Shown piece by piece: positions 51,738 to 61,477 of a stretch of 64,000 bases of DNA; the stretch's first letter is position 1; every line of letters starts with the position of its first letter. The position numbers and the translations under genes were made by a program. The DNA is taken from the NCBI GenBank assembly GCA_022828085.1, contig JAJEIY010000002.1:1-64000 (forward strand), read 5' to 3'. A model generated the notes under the pieces. That model had not been told where the DNA came from. It saw only the letters and a list, made by a program, of their open reading frames with translations, and did not search any database. This stretch comes from Acidobacteriota bacterium. Lineage in GTDB: Bacteria; Acidobacteriota; Vicinamibacteria; Marinacidobacterales; Marinacidobacteraceae.

Positions 51738-54098
51738 ATGGGCCGTTACGTAGGCACTTCGGTCAAGCGGGTGGAAGACCCCCGCTTCATCCAGGGCAAG
51801 GGACGCTACGTCGCCAACATCCAGCTTCCGGGCATGGTGCACGTGGCGATCAAGCGCAGCCCCGAGGCGCACGCCCGGATCACCGGGATGGACACCTCGG
51901 CGGCAAGCGCCATGGACGGCGTGCTGGCCGTCTTCACCGGCCAGGACTTCAAGGACGGCGGCTGCGGTTCGCTCCCCTGCGGCTGGCTGGTGCCCGACAC
52001 CAAGGTGCCGGACCGGCCGATCGTGGTCACCGACCGGGTCTGCCACGTCGGGGATTCGGTGGCCGTGGTGGTCGCCGAGGATCCCTACGTCGCCGCCGAC
52101 GCGGTCGAGGCGATCGAGGTGGACTACGAGCCGCTTCCGACCGTGATCGACGCCCGGGGCGCCACGGACGAGGGAGCGCCGCTCGTCCACGAGGAGATCG
52201 AGAACAACGTCTCCTACCACTGGGCGCTCGGGGACCAGGAGGCCTGCGACCAGGCATTTGCCGACGCGGATGAAATCGTCGAGCTGGAACTGGTGAACCA
52301 GCGGCTCATCCCCACCGCGATGGAACCCCGCGCCGCGGCGGCGCAGTGGGATGCGGCCTCCGGGGAGATGACGGTCTGGACCACCAGCCAGAACCCGCAT
52401 CCGATCCGGCTGCTGCTCTCGGCGTTCACGCTCGGAATTCCCGAGAGCAAGCTGCGGGTGATCTCGCCCGACGTCGGCGGAGGGTTCGGCAGCAAGATCT
52501 TCCACTACCCCGAGGAAGTCATCGTGCCGTGGGTGGCGCGTCAGGTCGGACGTCCGGCGCGCTGGGTGGCGACCCGGACCGAGAGCCAGATGACGGATTC
52601 GCAGGGCCGCGACCACGTCACGGTCTGCAAGCTCGCCATGACGAGCGACGGCACCTTCACCGGGCTCGACGTCGAGACCTGGGCGAACCAGGGGGCCTAC
52701 CTCTCGACCTTCGCCCCGCTCATCCCGACGGCGCTCTACATCACGCTGCTCTCCGGGAACTACAAGATGCCCGGGGTGTTCGGCAAGGTGCACGGCACGC
52801 TCACCAACACGGTGCCCGTCGATGCCTACCGGGGCGCGGGACGGCCGGAGGCGGCCTACCTCGTGGAGCGCCTGGTGGACCTGGCGGCGGCGCGCCTGGG
52901 CCGGGATCCGCTCGACCTGCGGCGCCAGAACGCGATTCCCAAGGAGGACTTCCCGTACCAGACGCCGGTCGCGTTCCTCTACGACAGCGGCGACTACGAC
53001 CGGCTGATGGCGACGGCCGCCGACAACGCCGACTACGCCGGGATGCGCGACGCGCAGGCCCAGGCGCGCGCCGAGGGCAAGCTGCGCGGCGTCGGGGTGG
53101 TCTGCTGCATCGAGGCCAGCGGCCCGGCGCCCTCGGCGGTGGCCGGGTCGCTCGGCTCGGCGGTCGGCTTCTGGGAGAGCGGTGAGGTGCGCGTCCATCC
53201 CACCGGACAGGTGAGCGTCTTCACCGGATCCCACGCCCACGGCCAGGGCCACGAGACCACCCTCGCCCAGGTGGTCGCCGACGAGCTCGGCGTTCCCCTC
53301 GAGAGCGTGGAGGTGGTCCACGGAGACACCGGCCGCATCAACTTCGGCATGGGCACCTACGGGAGCCGGAGCGCCTGCGTGGGCGGTTCGGCGCTCGTGC
53401 GCAGCGCCGAGAAGGTGCGGGCCAAGGTCCTCCAGATCGGGGCCCACCTGCTCGAGGCCGCCGAAGAGGACGTGGTCTACGACCGGGACACCGGCCGGGT
53501 CCACGTGAAGGGCTCCCCGGACAGCGGCAAGGACTTCGGTGAACTGGCGTTCGCCGCCTACACCGCGCACAACCTGCCCGAGGAGATGGAGCCGGGGCTC
53601 GATTTCACGAGCTTCTACGACCCGGCGAACTTCACCTTCCCGGCGAGTTCGCACATCTGCGAGGTCGACGTGTGCCCCGACACCTGGGAGGTGCGCATCC
53701 TCCGCTACGTGGCGGTGGACGACGTGGGCAAGGTGATCAACCCGATGATCGTGGAGGGCCAGATCCAGGGCGGCATCGTCCAGGGGGTGGGCCAGGCGCT
53801 CACCGAGGTCGGCGCCTATTCCGACGACGGGCAGCTCCTTTCGGGAACCCTGCTCGAGTACGCGGTGCCCCGCGCCGATCTCCTGCCGGGGATCGAGGTG
53901 GACCGCATCGAGACCCCGTCGCCCCACAACCCCCTCGGGGTGAAGGGCGCGGGCGAGATGGGCACGATCGCGGCCACCCCGGCGGTGGCGAACGCGGTGC
54001 TCGACGCCCTCGCGCCGCTGGGGGTCACCCACATTGAGCTTCCGCTCACCCCGGAGAGGATCTGGCGGGCCGTCCAGGCGGCCGGCAACGGCGCCTGA
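51738..54098 (+). CDS. form II-type molybdenum hydroxylase, large catalytic subunit (CoxL-like)
   Basis: Catalytic subunit of 786 residues with Mo-pterin motifs GGGFGSK (247-253), GQGHETTLAQV and KGAGEMGTIA. The active-site loop is AYRGAGR (363-369), the form II signature. Cys of form I is replaced, so there is no copper ligand, and the natural substrate may be an aldehyde, purine or other heterocycle rather than CO. The catalytic Glu lies in KGAGEMG. It sits 43 bp after the small subunit gene and 15 bp before the FAD subunit gene. Confidence 0.93.
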   Translation: MGRYVGTSVKRVEDPRFIQGKGRYVANIQLPGMVHVAIKRSPEAHARITGMDTSAASAMDGVLAVFTGQDFKDGGCGSLPCGWLVPDTKVPDRPIVVTDRVCHVGDSVAVVVAEDPYVAADAVEAIEVDYEPLPTVIDARGATDEGAPLVHEEIENNVSYHWALGDQEACDQAFADADEIVELELVNQRLIPTAMEPRAAAAQWDAASGEMTVWTTSQNPHPIRLLLSAFTLGIPESKLRVISPDVGGGFGSKIFHYPEEVIVPWVARQVGRPARWVATRTESQMTDSQGRDHVTVCKLAMTSDGTFTGLDVETWANQGAYLSTFAPLIPTALYITLLSGNYKMPGVFGKVHGTLTNTVPVDAYRGAGRPEAAYLVERLVDLAAARLGRDPLDLRRQNAIPKEDFPYQTPVAFLYDSGDYDRLMATAADNADYAGMRDAQAQARAEGKLRGVGVVCCIEASGPAPSAVAGSLGSAVGFWESGEVRVHPTGQVSVFTGSHAHGQGHETTLAQVVADELGVPLESVEVVHGDTGRINFGMGTYGSRSACVGGSALVRSAEKVRAKVLQIGAHLLEAAEEDVVYDRDTGRVHVKGSPDSGKDFGELAFAAYTAHNLPEEMEPGLDFTSFYDPANFTFPASSHICEVDVCPDTWEVRILRYVAVDDVGKVINPMIVEGQIQGGIVQGVGQALTEVGAYSDDGQLLSGTLLEYAVPRADLLPGIEVDRIETPSPHNPLGVKGAGEMGTIAATPAVANAVLDALAPLGVTHIELPLTPERIWRAVQAAGNGA

Positions 54099-54113
54099 CA
54101 GGAGGCAACTTCG

Positions 54114-54968
54114 ATGTATCCGAACCAGTTCGACTACCACCGCGCCGCTTCGGTCGCCGAAGCGGTGGAGCTCTTGTCCTCGCTGCCGGACGCCAAGCTG
54201 GTCGCCGGCGGGCACAGCCTGATTCCCGCGATGAAGCTGCGCGCCGCCCAGCCGGCGGCCCTCGTGGACATCGGGCGGATCCCGGGGCTCTCCGACATCT
54301 CCGCGGACGGCGACGGCATCGTCATCGGAGCGCTCGCCACGCACGCCTCGGTGGCCGGTTCGGCCGCGGTCCGGGGCGGGTGCCCGGTGCTGGCCGAAAC
54401 CGCGGCCGCCATCGGGGACATCCAGGTCCGGAACCGGGGAACGCTCGGAGGCAGCCTGGCCCACGCCGATCCGGGCGCCGACTATCCCGCCGCGATGCTG
54501 GCGCTCGGCGCCGAGATCACCGCGGTGGGAGCCGGCGGCGAGCGGACCATCGCCGCGTCGGACTTCTTCGTGGACATCCTGACCACCGCGCTCGCCGACA
54601 ACGAGGTCATCACCTCGGTCCGGGTCCCGGGCGCCGCGGGCAGCGCCTATCTGAAGCATCGTCACCCGGCGTCCAGCTACGCGGTCGTCGGCGTGGCGGC
54701 CTGCGTGGGACTCGACGGCGGAAACGTCGCGAGTTGCGCCATCGGCATCAACGGGGTCGCCGGCAAGGCGGTGTCGGCCGACGCGGCGGCGGCGGCGCTG
54801 TGCGGCGGCCCGGCGAGCGCGGATCGGATCGCGGCCGCGGCGGCGTGCGTCGGAGAAGCCTGCGGCGAGCCGCTCGGTGACCTCTACGCCTCCGGTGAGT
54901 TCCGGGTCCATCTCGCCGGGGTCTACACGAAGCGCGCGCTGGCCCTCGCTGCCGAGCGCGCCGGCTAG
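54114..54968 (+). CDS. form II-type molybdenum hydroxylase, FAD subunit (CoxM-like)
   Basis: FAD-binding subunit of 284 residues: [13 protein letters not shown] (about 33-45), IGDIQVRNRGTLGGSLAHADPGADYPAAM (about 101-129) and VRVPGAAGSAYLKHRHPASSYAVVGVAA. Together with the two genes before it the complex is complete. The MoxR-type ATPase gene follows 14 bp later, so the structural and maturation genes are one transcript. Confidence 0.93.
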   Translation: MYPNQFDYHRAASVAEAVELLSSLPDAKLVAGGHSLIPAMKLRAAQPAALVDIGRIPGLSDISADGDGIVIGALATHASVAGSAAVRGGCPVLAETAAAIGDIQVRNRGTLGGSLAHADPGADYPAAMLALGAEITAVGAGGERTIAASDFFVDILTTALADNEVITSVRVPGAAGSAYLKHRHPASSYAVVGVAACVGLDGGNVASCAIGINGVAGKAVSADAAAAALCGGPASADRIAAAAACVGEACGEPLGDLYASGEFRVHLAGVYTKRALALAAERAG

Positions 54969-54982
54969 GGCAGCCAGTTCGG

Positions 54983-55894
54983 TTGTCAACGACCGGAACG
55001 GCGACCCTCTCCTCGGTTCCCGAACTCGCCGGGGACCTCGCGGGGCAGGGGTATATCGCGGACGGCGGGCTCGCCACCGCGCTCTTCCTGGCCCTCCGCC
55101 TCGAGCGGCCGCTCTTCCTCGAGGGTGAGGCCGGCGTCGGCAAGACGGAACTCGCCAAGGTGACGGCGGCGGTCCTCGGAGCGCCGCTGATCCGGCTCCA
55201 GTGCTACGAAGGGCTGGACATCGCGCAGGCGGCCTACGAGTGGAACTACACGCGGCAGATGCTGGCCATCCGGCTCGCGGAGAGCCGCGGAGCGGCGATG
55301 GAACAGCAGGACCTCTTCGGCCCGGACTTCCTGCTGCGCCGGCCTCTCCTCCACGCGATCGAGACCTCGTCGCCGGAGAACCGTCCGGTCCTGCTCATCG
55401 ACGAGGTGGACCGCAGCGACGAGGAGTTCGAGGCCTATCTGCTCGAGGTCCTCTCGGACTTCCAGATCACGATCCCCGAGATCGGCACGATTCGCGCGGA
55501 CGCTCCGCCGGTCGTGGTGCTCACCTCGAACCGCACGCGTGAGGTCCACGACGCGCTCAAGCGGCGCTGCCTCTACCACTGGATTCCGTATCCCAGCTAC
55601 GAGCGCGAACTCGAGATCGTGCGGGAGCGGGTGCCCCAGGCGGCGGCGCAACTGGCGGCGGAGGCCACCCGGTTCGCCCAGGAGCTGCGCGAACTCGATC
55701 TCTTCAAGCGCCCGGGGGTGTCCGAGACCCTCGACTGGACGATGGCGCTGGCCTCGCTGGGCAAGACCGCCCTCGACGAGGCCGCGGTGGACCGGACGCT
55801 CGGAGCGCTGCTCAAGTACCGGGACGATCTCGAGATGGTCCGCGGGGAACGGGCGGGGGTCATTCTGACGCGGTTGGCCGCCGCCGACGCTTGA
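54983..55894 (+). CDS. coxD: MoxR-type AAA+ ATPase, CoxD-like
   Basis: A 303-residue AAA+ chaperone-like ATPase. Walker A is GEAGVGKTE (48-56) and Walker B is VLLIDEVD (136-143); sensor 1 is VVLTSNRTREVHDALKRRCLYHW. In oligotrophic CO oxidisers CoxD is needed to sulfurate the Mo centre of CO dehydrogenase, together with CoxE. The likely start is the TTG at 54983. Its stop overlaps the coxE start (TTGA). With the neighbouring genes it forms the maturation set. Confidence 0.9.
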   Translation: MSTTGTATLSSVPELAGDLAGQGYIADGGLATALFLALRLERPLFLEGEAGVGKTELAKVTAAVLGAPLIRLQCYEGLDIAQAAYEWNYTRQMLAIRLAESRGAAMEQQDLFGPDFLLRRPLLHAIETSSPENRPVLLIDEVDRSDEEFEAYLLEVLSDFQITIPEIGTIRADAPPVVVLTSNRTREVHDALKRRCLYHWIPYPSYERELEIVRERVPQAAAQLAAEATRFAQELRELDLFKRPGVSETLDWTMALASLGKTALDEAAVDRTLGALLKYRDDLEMVRGERAGVILTRLAAADA

Positions 55895-57150
55895 CCGCTG
55901 CGGCCCCGGGTCCGCACCCGGGGCCCGGGGCGGCGCTCCCGCCGCTGCTCCAGAACCTCACGCTCTTCGGGCGCCTGCTGCGGGGAATCGGCCTCCCGGT
56001 CTCGACCGCCCGGATGCTCGACCTGGCGCAGGCGCTCCCGCTCATCGAGGTGTTCCGGCGCGAGGAGTTCCATGCCGCCGCCCGCGCGCTGCTCATTCAC
56101 CGGCGCGAGGATCTCGAACTCTTCGACGCCGCCTTCGCGCTCTTCTGGGAGACGCCTCCCGAGCGGTGGACGCGGGCCCGGCTCCCCGGAATGATGCTCC
56201 GGAAACAGCGCTCTCCCGTCCGCCAGGCGACCTTCCGGCCGGTCGCCCCCGGCAGGGACACCGGTTCGGACCAGCAGCCGCGCCATCCCTTCGCCCGGCG
56301 CACCTGGAGCGACCGCGAGTCCCTCGAGCACCGCGACTTCTCCGACCTCGACGAGGACGAACTGCGGGAGGTGCGGGCGCTGATCCGGGACGCCGGCTGG
56401 CGGGCGGCCCGCCGCCGGGTGGTGCGTTTCCGCCCCGGCGGCAACCGGAACCTCGATCTCCGGCGGACGCTGCGCCGGGGGCTCCGGTCGGGAGGCGAAT
56501 GGGTGGGCCTCGAGCGCCGGCGGCGCCGGGAGAAGCCGCGGCCCCTCATCGTGCTGGCTGACGTCAGCGGCTCGATGGAGCAAACGGCCCGGGTCCTGTT
56601 GCACTTTCTGTACGGGCTCTCCCACGGATCGGCCGGCCGGGTGGAAGCGTTCGTCTTCGCCACCCGACTCACCCGGATCACCAGGAAGCTCGCCGACCGC
56701 CGGGTGGACCGGGCGCTCCGGGAGGCGTCGGAAGCGGTGCGCGACTGGTCGGGGGGCACCCGGATCGGGGAGGCGCTCCACCGCTTCAACCTGGAATGGG
56801 CGCGGCGGCTTCCCACGTCCTCCGCGGTGGTGCTGCTGGTGAGCGACGGCTGGGACCGCGGCGATCCGGCGCTGGTGGCTTCCGAGATGGAGCGCCTGCG
56901 GGGGCTCGCGTGGCGCGTCGTCTGGCTCAACCCGCTGCTCGCCGACGAGGGCTACGAGCCGCTCACCCGCGGAATGACCGCGGCGCTGCCGCACATCCAC
57001 GACTTCCTGCCCGTGAACAACCTGGCGAGCGTGCGCTCGCTGGCGGACCACCTGGCCCGGCTGGACCCGGTGGGCCGCGCCGCGACTCCCCGGCTCGCCG
57101 GCTGGCAACGATCCATCGCGGCGGCGACGCCGCCGCCCGTCACACGATAA
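55891..57150 (+). CDS. coxE: VWA-domain maturation protein, CoxE-like
   Basis: A 419-residue protein with a helical N-terminal region, a basic Arg-rich middle (about 165-215) and a C-terminal VWA domain with the MIDAS sequence DVSGSM (224-229), a Thr in GGTRIGEAL and LLVSDGWDRGD. CoxE proteins act with the CoxD ATPase as a MoxR-VWA pair in maturation of molybdenum hydroxylases. The TTG at 55891 overlaps the coxD stop by 4 nt. The XdhC gene follows after 15 bp. Confidence 0.9.
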   Translation: MTAAAPGPHPGPGAALPPLLQNLTLFGRLLRGIGLPVSTARMLDLAQALPLIEVFRREEFHAAARALLIHRREDLELFDAAFALFWETPPERWTRARLPGMMLRKQRSPVRQATFRPVAPGRDTGSDQQPRHPFARRTWSDRESLEHRDFSDLDEDELREVRALIRDAGWRAARRRVVRFRPGGNRNLDLRRTLRRGLRSGGEWVGLERRRRREKPRPLIVLADVSGSMEQTARVLLHFLYGLSHGSAGRVEAFVFATRLTRITRKLADRRVDRALREASEAVRDWSGGTRIGEALHRFNLEWARRLPTSSAVVLLVSDGWDRGDPALVASEMERLRGLAWRVVWLNPLLADEGYEPLTRGMTAALPHIHDFLPVNNLASVRSLADHLARLDPVGRAATPRLAGWQRSIAAATPPPVTR

Positions 57151-57165
57151 TCACCGCTTCGCACC

Positions 57166-58170
57166 ATGCGCGACATCGCTCCGGTCCTCGACGCTTGGCT
57201 GAGCGGAGACGGCCCGCTCGCGCTCTCCACCGTGGTCCACACCTGGGGTTCCGGCCCCCGCCGGCCCGGGGCGCGGATGACCATCGACGAAGAGGGCCGG
57301 ATCGCCGGCTCGGTGAGCGGCGGCTGCGTGGAATCGAGCGTGGTCGAGGCGGCGCGCGAGGTCATCGAGAGCGGCGAGCCGCGCCTGCTCCGGTTCGCGG
57401 TGTCCGACGAGTTGGCCTGGGGCGTGGGACTCGCCTGCGGCGGATCGCTCTCGGTGTTCGTCGAACGGGCGGACCGGCAACTGCTCGCCGAGGTTCGCGA
57501 GGGCATGAAACGCCGGAGTCCCGTCGGCCTCGCCGTGGTGACGTCCGGACCGAACCTCGGCGACAGCCTGGTCCAGGTCGCCGGCTCCCCGGGCGCGGGC
57601 GCCGCGGCGCTCGCCGAGGTCGCCGAGGCCGCCCTCGCATCCGGCAAACCCCTCGCCGCCGAGACGGGAATCGGCCCGGTCTTCTGCGACGTCATCCTGC
57701 CGCCCGAATCGCTGGTCATCGTGGGCGGCGTCCACATCGCGCAGACCCTCTGCGGCCTGGCTACCGGGGTCGGCTACCGCCCGGTGATCTGCGATCCGCG
57801 CCCGGTGTTCGCTTCCGCCGAGCGCTTCCCGGGGGTGGAGGTGGTGAACGAGTGGCCCGAGGAGGGATTCGAGCGGATCGGCCTCGACGCGAGCACCGCG
57901 GTTGCGACCCTGACGCACGACCCGAAGCTGGACGACCCGGCGCTCGCGCTGGCTCTCGAGAGTCCGGCCTTCTATGTGGGAGCGCTCGGTAGCCGCAAGA
58001 CCCACCAGCGGCGTCTCGATCGCCTGAAGGAACGCGGCGTTTCCGAAGCCGCGCTCGCGCGGATCGCGGCTCCCATCGGTCTTCCGATCGGCGCGCGCAC
58101 CCCCGACCAGATCGCGCTTGCGGTCATGGCGCAGGTGGTCGCGTCCCGCAACGGCGTCCGGGTGGGATGA
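57166..58170 (+). CDS. XdhC/CoxI-family molybdenum cofactor insertion protein
   Basis: A 334-residue XdhC-type protein. The N-terminal domain (about 8-75) carries GSVSGGCVES with C54, the cysteine thought to handle the sulfurated Mo cofactor. The C-terminal Rossmann domain (about 180-320) has LVIVGGVHIAQTL, YVGALGSRKTHQRRL and GARTPDQIALAVMAQV. It is the conventional, unfused counterpart of the XdhC-YHS protein at 36932. It completes the coxD-coxE-xdhC group; its stop overlaps the ABC ATPase start by 4 nt. Confidence 0.92.
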   Translation: MRDIAPVLDAWLSGDGPLALSTVVHTWGSGPRRPGARMTIDEEGRIAGSVSGGCVESSVVEAAREVIESGEPRLLRFAVSDELAWGVGLACGGSLSVFVERADRQLLAEVREGMKRRSPVGLAVVTSGPNLGDSLVQVAGSPGAGAAALAEVAEAALASGKPLAAETGIGPVFCDVILPPESLVIVGGVHIAQTLCGLATGVGYRPVICDPRPVFASAERFPGVEVVNEWPEEGFERIGLDASTAVATLTHDPKLDDPALALALESPAFYVGALGSRKTHQRRLDRLKERGVSEAALARIAAPIGLPIGARTPDQIALAVMAQVVASRNGVRVG

Positions 58171-58898
58171 GCCCCGTCCTGGAGCTGGACCGGATCGTCA
58201 GGCGCTATCCGCAGGCAGACGGGTCGGAACTGACGGTCCTCGATTCCGTCGGTCTGGGCGTCGAGGCCGGCGAGACCGTTTCGGTCGCCGGCCGGTCGGG
58301 CAGCGGGAAGAGCACGCTGCTCCACATCGCCGCGGGCATCGAGACCCCGAGCGAGGGGACGGTTCGCCTCGGGGGACAGGACCTGGCCGGTCTTTCCGAT
58401 CCGGAGCGCAGCCGGCTGCGCGGCCGCTTCGTCGGTCTGGTCTTTCAGTTCTTCCATCTCGTGCCGTATCTGACCGTCCGGGAAAACGTGCTGCTGCCGG
58501 CGCGCATCGCCGGCGTTCGAAGGGTGCCGGACGGGGAGGGCGTTTCCGGAGAGGTGGGGCTGGCCGCCGATCACCTGCTGGCCGCGGTCGGACTCACGGG
58601 GCGCGCCCGCGAACCGGCGCGGCGGCTTTCCGGCGGCGAGATGCAGCGGACCGCGATCGCCCGGGCGCTGCTCCTGGGGCCGGCGCTCCTGTTGGCGGAC
58701 GAGCCGACCGGCAACCTCGACGCCCGTGGCGCGCGGGTGGTGGCGGACCTGCTCTTCCGGCTGGTGCGGGAGCGCGACGCCGCGCTGGTGCTCGCGACCC
58801 ACGATCTCGAGCTCGCCGCCCGGGCCGCGACCCGCCTCCGGCTGCGCGGCGGCCGTCTCTTTGCGGACGGGGCGGCGAAACCGGCTGTCTCCCCGTGA
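58167..58898 (+). CDS. ABC transporter ATPase, LolD/MacB type
   Basis: ATPase of 243 residues: Walker A GRSGSGKST (42-50), Q-loop VFQFFHLV, signature LSGGEMQRTAIARAL, Walker B LLLADEPTGNLD and switch His in LATHDLELA. The ATG overlaps the XdhC stop, and its own stop overlaps the GTG of the permease gene, so the three are coupled although functionally different. With the permease and lipocalin-like gene it forms an AttEFGH-like exporter set that extracts or moves lipophilic molecules from the inner membrane. Confidence 0.93.
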   Translation: MSPVLELDRIVRRYPQADGSELTVLDSVGLGVEAGETVSVAGRSGSGKSTLLHIAAGIETPSEGTVRLGGQDLAGLSDPERSRLRGRFVGLVFQFFHLVPYLTVRENVLLPARIAGVRRVPDGEGVSGEVGLAADHLLAAVGLTGRAREPARRLSGGEMQRTAIARALLLGPALLLADEPTGNLDARGARVVADLLFRLVRERDAALVLATHDLELAARAATRLRLRGGRLFADGAAKPAVSP

Positions 58899-61477
58899 TC
58901 CGGCTGCTCCTCCGCGCCGCACCGGCGCGCTTGCGGGCGGCCCCCGCGCTCGGGGCGCTTCCGGTGGTGGCCATCGCGCTCGGCGCGGGAGCGGTGCTCT
59001 CGGTACAGCTCCTGAACCGCGCCGCGCTCGAGACCCTCGACGCCAGTCTCGAGATCGTCTCGGGAAGCGCCGAACTCGTCGTCACCGGGTTCCTCGAAGA
59101 ACCGGGGAGCGTTCCGGACGCCGCCTGGCCGGCTGTCCTCGCCACCCCCGGCGTCCGGCGCGCCGCGCCGGTGCTCCGCCTCCCCGGGTTGCGGGTGGGA
59201 ACGCGGGAGAGCGAGGTTCCGGTGCCCGGATGGGGCGTGGACCTCGTGTCGGGGGTTGTCGGCCTTCCCGCGCGCGGCGACGAAGAGACGCGCTTCGCCC
59301 CCGGCATCTTCTTCGCGGGCGGGATCGTCCTGCCGCGGGCGGTCGCGGACCGCCTGGGCGTCGGGGTCGGAGATCCGGTCTGGATCGGGCCGGGAACGTC
59401 CGACGTGAGGCGACGGCGCGCCACTCTGGTGGCCGGGGTGTTGCCCGCGGAAGGCGGCGGCGCCTCCGCCCTCCTCGACCTGGCCTATGCCCAGGCGCTC
59501 CGGGGAAAGGCGGGTTTCGACCGGATCGAGGCGTCCCTGGCGGAGGGAGCGGACGCCGACACGGTCCGCCGCGCGCTGTCCGCCCGGATTCCGGGAGTTC
59601 GGGTCGAGGAGAGCGGCACCCTGCGCGCCGAGGGCGCGGACCTCTTTCAGGCGTTTCGGCTGAACCTCCTGGCGCTCTCCGCGGTGAGCCTGCTGGTGGC
59701 CGCGTTCCTGGTGTACGCGAGCGTCCGCGCCGCGCTCGCCGCCCGCCGCCAGGAGATCGGCCTCTACCGGGCGCTCGGGGCCGCGGTCCCGCGAGTCCGG
59801 GCGCTGCTTTTGGGAGAGGTGTTCCTGATGGCGCTCGCCGGCGCCGCCCTCGGAATCCCGGTGGGCGCGCTGGCGGCTGGCGCGTCGCTGGATCGGGTCA
59901 GTGCGACGGTCACCAACCTCTACCTGCTGGAGCGGATCGAGAGCCTGACGCTCGATCCGCAGTCGGTGTTCGTCGCCGGGCTCGTGGCGGTGGCGGCGGC
60001 CCTCGTGGGCGCGGCGCCGCAGGTGTTTGCGGAGGCGTCCCGGGCGCCGGTCACCCTGCTCGCCCCGGGGCGCGCTTCCTCGTCACCGGCCCGGCGGCGG
60101 TTCTGGCGCCTCTGGCCGCCGGTCACCGGGGTCGCGCTGATCGGGGCGGCCGGCTGGGCCGTCCTGGATCCGGGCAGTTGGCCGGCCCGCTGGGGAAGCG
60201 GCTTCGGGGCGGCGGGAGCGCTCCTCATCGGGGCCGCGCTTCTCCCGGACGCCGTGATTCGGTTGGGAGGACGATTCCGGGCCGGACAGGGCTCGGCGGT
60301 CGGCCGCGGCGTTTTGGCAGCCCTTCGGGAGCCGGCGTCCACCGGACCGCCGGCGGCAGCGCTGGTGGTGGCGGTCGCCATGCTGGTCGGAGTGAGTTCG
60401 CTGATCGGGAGTTTCCGGGCCACCCTGGACGCCTGGCTGGGAGAGACGCTGGCCGCCGACGTCTACGTTTCGCGGGCGGGGGGGTCGGGAGGGGCGCGGC
60501 GGATTGCGACCGAGCGCCGGGCGCTGCCTCCGGAGGTGCTCGCGGCCATCGCCGCGGATCCCGACGTGCGGGACAGGGACCTCCTGCGCGCACTGCGGGT
60601 CCGGCTCGCGGGACGCCCGGTTTCCGTGCTGGGAGTGGATGCCGCCCTGCCGGACGCCGGGGAACGGTTCTCCATTCTCGGAGACCGGAACGCGGCCATC
60701 GCCGGTTTCCGGGATGGCGGCGCGCTGGTGTCCGAGCCGCTGGCGCGGCGACTGGATCTGGAGCCCGGGGAGACGCTCGTTCTTCCGGCCGCCGTGGCGG
60801 AGAGCGCCCCGGGGCGCCGGCTGCGGGTCGCGGGCATCTATCGCGACTACGGGAACGAGCAGGGTGCGCTCTTCGTGGATCGCGGCCTCCTGAACCGCCT
60901 GTACCCCCCGGTCCCGGGAACGGAGGCGCCGGTCCACGGGGCCGCGCTCTACCTGCGTGAAGGAGCCGACCGGGCGGGGACGGTCAACCGTCTCGAGCAG
61001 GCGTTCGGGCCGGCCGCCAACGTCATCGACAACGCCACCCTCCGGTCGCGGGCGCTTCGGGTCTTCGACCAGACGATGGCGGTGACCGGACTCCTGCGGG
61101 TCTTCGCCCTCCTGATCGCGGCGCTGGGGATGGGGCTCTTCCTGTGGACCCTGGTGCGGGAGCGGGCGCCGGAGACGGCGCTCCAGCGGGCGCTCGGAGC
61201 CAGCCGGGGCCAGGTCGCGCGGGGCTTTCTCGGCAGGGCGCTGGTGATCGTGGGCCTCTCCCTGATCCTCGGGGGAGGAGCGGGAGTGCTTCTGACCCTG
61301 ATTCTGGTCCAGGTGGTCAATCCGGGGTGGTTCGGCTGGACCCTCGACCTGCACTGGCCGGGCGGGACGCTGGCGGCGCAGGCGGGCGCGGTGGTCCTCG
61401 CCGGCCTCCTCGCGGCCGTCCTTCCCGCGCGGCTGGCCTCCCGGATGGACGCGACCGCTCTCCGTCAGGAGATCTGA
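58895..61477 (+). CDS. ABC permease with two FtsX/MacB-type domains
   Basis: An 860-residue inner-membrane permease. The first span lies near residues 20-40. A long extracytoplasmic domain is followed by an FtsX core of about four spans (about 255-400; RRQEIGLYRALGAAVPRVRALLLGE is the typical coupling segment). Two spans lie near 410-450, a second start-like span near 490-510, another periplasmic domain and a final FtsX core (about 725-850; APETALQRALGASRGQVARGFLGRAL). This duplicated form is known from AttF/AttG-like or LolCE-like exporters. GTG start at 58895. Confidence 0.9.
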   Translation: MIRLLLRAAPARLRAAPALGALPVVAIALGAGAVLSVQLLNRAALETLDASLEIVSGSAELVVTGFLEEPGSVPDAAWPAVLATPGVRRAAPVLRLPGLRVGTRESEVPVPGWGVDLVSGVVGLPARGDEETRFAPGIFFAGGIVLPRAVADRLGVGVGDPVWIGPGTSDVRRRRATLVAGVLPAEGGGASALLDLAYAQALRGKAGFDRIEASLAEGADADTVRRALSARIPGVRVEESGTLRAEGADLFQAFRLNLLALSAVSLLVAAFLVYASVRAALAARRQEIGLYRALGAAVPRVRALLLGEVFLMALAGAALGIPVGALAAGASLDRVSATVTNLYLLERIESLTLDPQSVFVAGLVAVAAALVGAAPQVFAEASRAPVTLLAPGRASSSPARRRFWRLWPPVTGVALIGAAGWAVLDPGSWPARWGSGFGAAGALLIGAALLPDAVIRLGGRFRAGQGSAVGRGVLAALREPASTGPPAAALVVAVAMLVGVSSLIGSFRATLDAWLGETLAADVYVSRAGGSGGARRIATERRALPPEVLAAIAADPDVRDRDLLRALRVRLAGRPVSVLGVDAALPDAGERFSILGDRNAAIAGFRDGGALVSEPLARRLDLEPGETLVLPAAVAESAPGRRLRVAGIYRDYGNEQGALFVDRGLLNRLYPPVPGTEAPVHGAALYLREGADRAGTVNRLEQAFGPAANVIDNATLRSRALRVFDQTMAVTGLLRVFALLIAALGMGLFLWTLVRERAPETALQRALGASRGQVARGFLGRALVIVGLSLILGGGAGVLLTLILVQVVNPGWFGWTLDLHWPGGTLAAQAGAVVLAGLLAAVLPARLASRMDATALRQEI

